Shown: in pieces, positions 13,938 to 14,820 of the stretch
How the letters are laid out: each line of letters opens with the position of its first letter
How positions within the stretch are numbered: the stretch's first letter is position 1
NCBI GenBank assembly: GCA_021783435.1
Contig: JAJXUC010000091.1
Coordinates: forward strand, 1-14,820
DNA from: Pseudomonadota bacterium
GTDB lineage: Bacteria > Pseudomonadota > Gammaproteobacteria > Burkholderiales > Burkholderiaceae
Direction: 5' to 3'
DNA length: 14,820 nt
Position numbers and translations under genes: made by a program
Notes under the pieces: model-generated
The model's input: the letters and a program-made list of their open reading frames with translations, nothing else
Database searches by the model: none
Told to the model about the DNA's origin: nothing

Positions 13938-14820
13938 ATGCGACATCTATCCAAAACCACGCTTTTCACCCTGGCCGCAGCCGGCACTTGCCTGGCCGTT
14001 TCGCAGGCCTTCGCGGCCTCGCCCATCAAGATCGGCGTGCAGGCGCCGATCACCGGTCAGTACGCCAACGAAGGCCAAGGCATCGCCGATGCCGTGAAAC
14101 TGCTGGCGAAACAGACCAATGCCAAGGGCGGCCTGCTCGGCCATCCTCTGGACGTGAAAGTCTGTGACGACCAGGGCGAAGCCGCTGCGGCCGCGATTTG
14201 CGCGCGGCAACTGGTGAACGACGGCGTGCTCGCCGTGATCGGCAGCTACACCAGCGGCGCTGCCCTGGCTGCCGAGCCGATCTACGCGCGTGCCAACGTC
14301 ATTCAGACCTCGGACGGCACCAGCGACGAGCTGACCGCGCACGGCTTCAAGACCTTCTTCCGCAACGCGCCGCCCAACAGCGCCGAAGCCTTGTTCACTG
14401 CCGGCTATTTCAAGGCCGTGGGTGACAAGCGCATCGCCGTGGTGACCGACCACTCCAGCTTCGCCACGGGCCTGGCCGATGCGGTGGTGGCCGATGCGAA
14501 GCAGGACGGCATCGACGTGCTCGACAAGGCCTACATCAGTGCCGGCTCGCAGAACTACACCCCGGTGCTGACCAAGCTCAATGCCCTGCACCCGCAGGTG
14601 GTGTACTTCTCGGGTTATTACACCGACGGCGGTTTGATCAAGGCGCAAATGGCGCAGTTGGGCATGAAAGCCAAGTTCGTTGGCGGCGATGCGAACCAGA
14701 ATGTGGCCTTCGCCAAGATTGCCGGCAACGCCGCGGCCGGAGCGGTGATCATCAACGTGCCGGCGCCGCAGGACTTGCCGTATCCGGCGGCCAAGGAATT
14801 CCTCACCCAGTTCAAGGCCG
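13938..14820 (+). CDS. Periplasmic binding protein of an amino-acid ABC transporter (LivK/LivJ type), 3' end cut by window
   Basis: The 294 visible residues belong to the branched-chain amino acid type of type I periplasmic binding proteins, which capture substrate for a LivHMGF-like ABC importer. Residues 1-26 are a signal peptide: a basic start (MRHLSK), a hydrophobic core and the cleavage site AFA|AS. The mature start SPIKIGVQAPITGQYANEGQG is typical, followed by NAKGGLLGHPLDVKVCDDQG; C76 and C88 could form the disulfide usual in this family. ARQLVNDGVLAVIGSYTSGAALAAEPIY, RNAPPNS and VVYFSGYYTDGGLIKAQM complete both lobes. ATG 13938 has AGGAG at 13924-13928. The gene runs off the window without a stop. 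Substrate cannot be read from the sequence. Its position beside putA makes proline or a related amino acid possible, but branched-chain amino acids, urea or amides are equally allowed by the family. Confidence 0.93.
   Translation, partial: MRHLSKTTLFTLAAAGTCLAVSQAFAASPIKIGVQAPITGQYANEGQGIADAVKLLAKQTNAKGGLLGHPLDVKVCDDQGEAAAAAICARQLVNDGVLAVIGSYTSGAALAAEPIYARANVIQTSDGTSDELTAHGFKTFFRNAPPNSAEALFTAGYFKAVGDKRIAVVTDHSSFATGLADAVVADAKQDGIDVLDKAYISAGSQNYTPVLTKLNALHPQVVYFSGYYTDGGLIKAQMAQLGMKAKFVGGDANQNVAFAKIAGNAAAGAVIINVPAPQDLPYPAAKEFLTQFKA

Noticed and set aside
13667..14167. 166-codon open frame overlapping the start of the binding-protein gene
   Set aside because: It is in a different frame from the clear signal-peptide protein starting at 13938, and the translation looks like a shadow.

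Overview
The window is a stretch of GC-rich chromosome from a betaproteobacterium, most likely of the order Burkholderiales. The evidence is protein-level resemblance: IF3, PheRS, IHF-alpha and a full-length PutA, plus the order ihfA - short MerR-type regulator - tRNA-Pro. I cannot name a genus. Almost everything is housekeeping. I see no phage, insertion sequence, CRISPR array or defence locus.

Layout. (1) Positions 1-1120 hold the end of a flagellar operon: the C-terminal part of fliM and a complete fliN. (2) A 295-base gap holds a structured leader, ending in an intrinsic-terminator-like hairpin that touches the thrS start. (3) Positions 1416-8709 hold the translation operon thrS-infC-rpmI-rplT-pheS-pheT-ihfA, all on +. 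It supplies threonyl-tRNA synthetase, IF3, ribosomal proteins L35 and L20, both subunits of phenylalanyl-tRNA synthetase and IHF-alpha. (4) A short MerR-type regulator (8830-9285) and tRNA-Pro(GGG) (9312-9388) follow, closed by a strong terminator. (5) On the - strand, putA (9563-13411) encodes the trifunctional proline-catabolic flavoenzyme and repressor. (6) A 526-base divergent control region separates putA from a + strand ABC-transporter periplasmic binding protein (13938 to the edge, incomplete).

The most interesting signals are regulatory. infC must start at a rare AUC codon (3384). The gap before pheS holds a terminator-like hairpin and a 34-codon ORF with five Phe codons that overlaps the pheS start by ATGA, which suggests a PheM-like attenuator. 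The thrS leader has a similar but weaker layout: a terminator at the start codon and an 11-codon ORF with three Thr codons overlapping an upstream hairpin. The infC-rpmI gap holds three perfect hairpins in a row, a plausible site for L20 feedback. The putA start and upstream region carry repeats of a GGTTRCACC-like motif that includes the hexamer GTTGCA recognised by E. coli PutA. fliN is followed directly by the thrS leader, with none of the usual fliO-P-Q-R genes.
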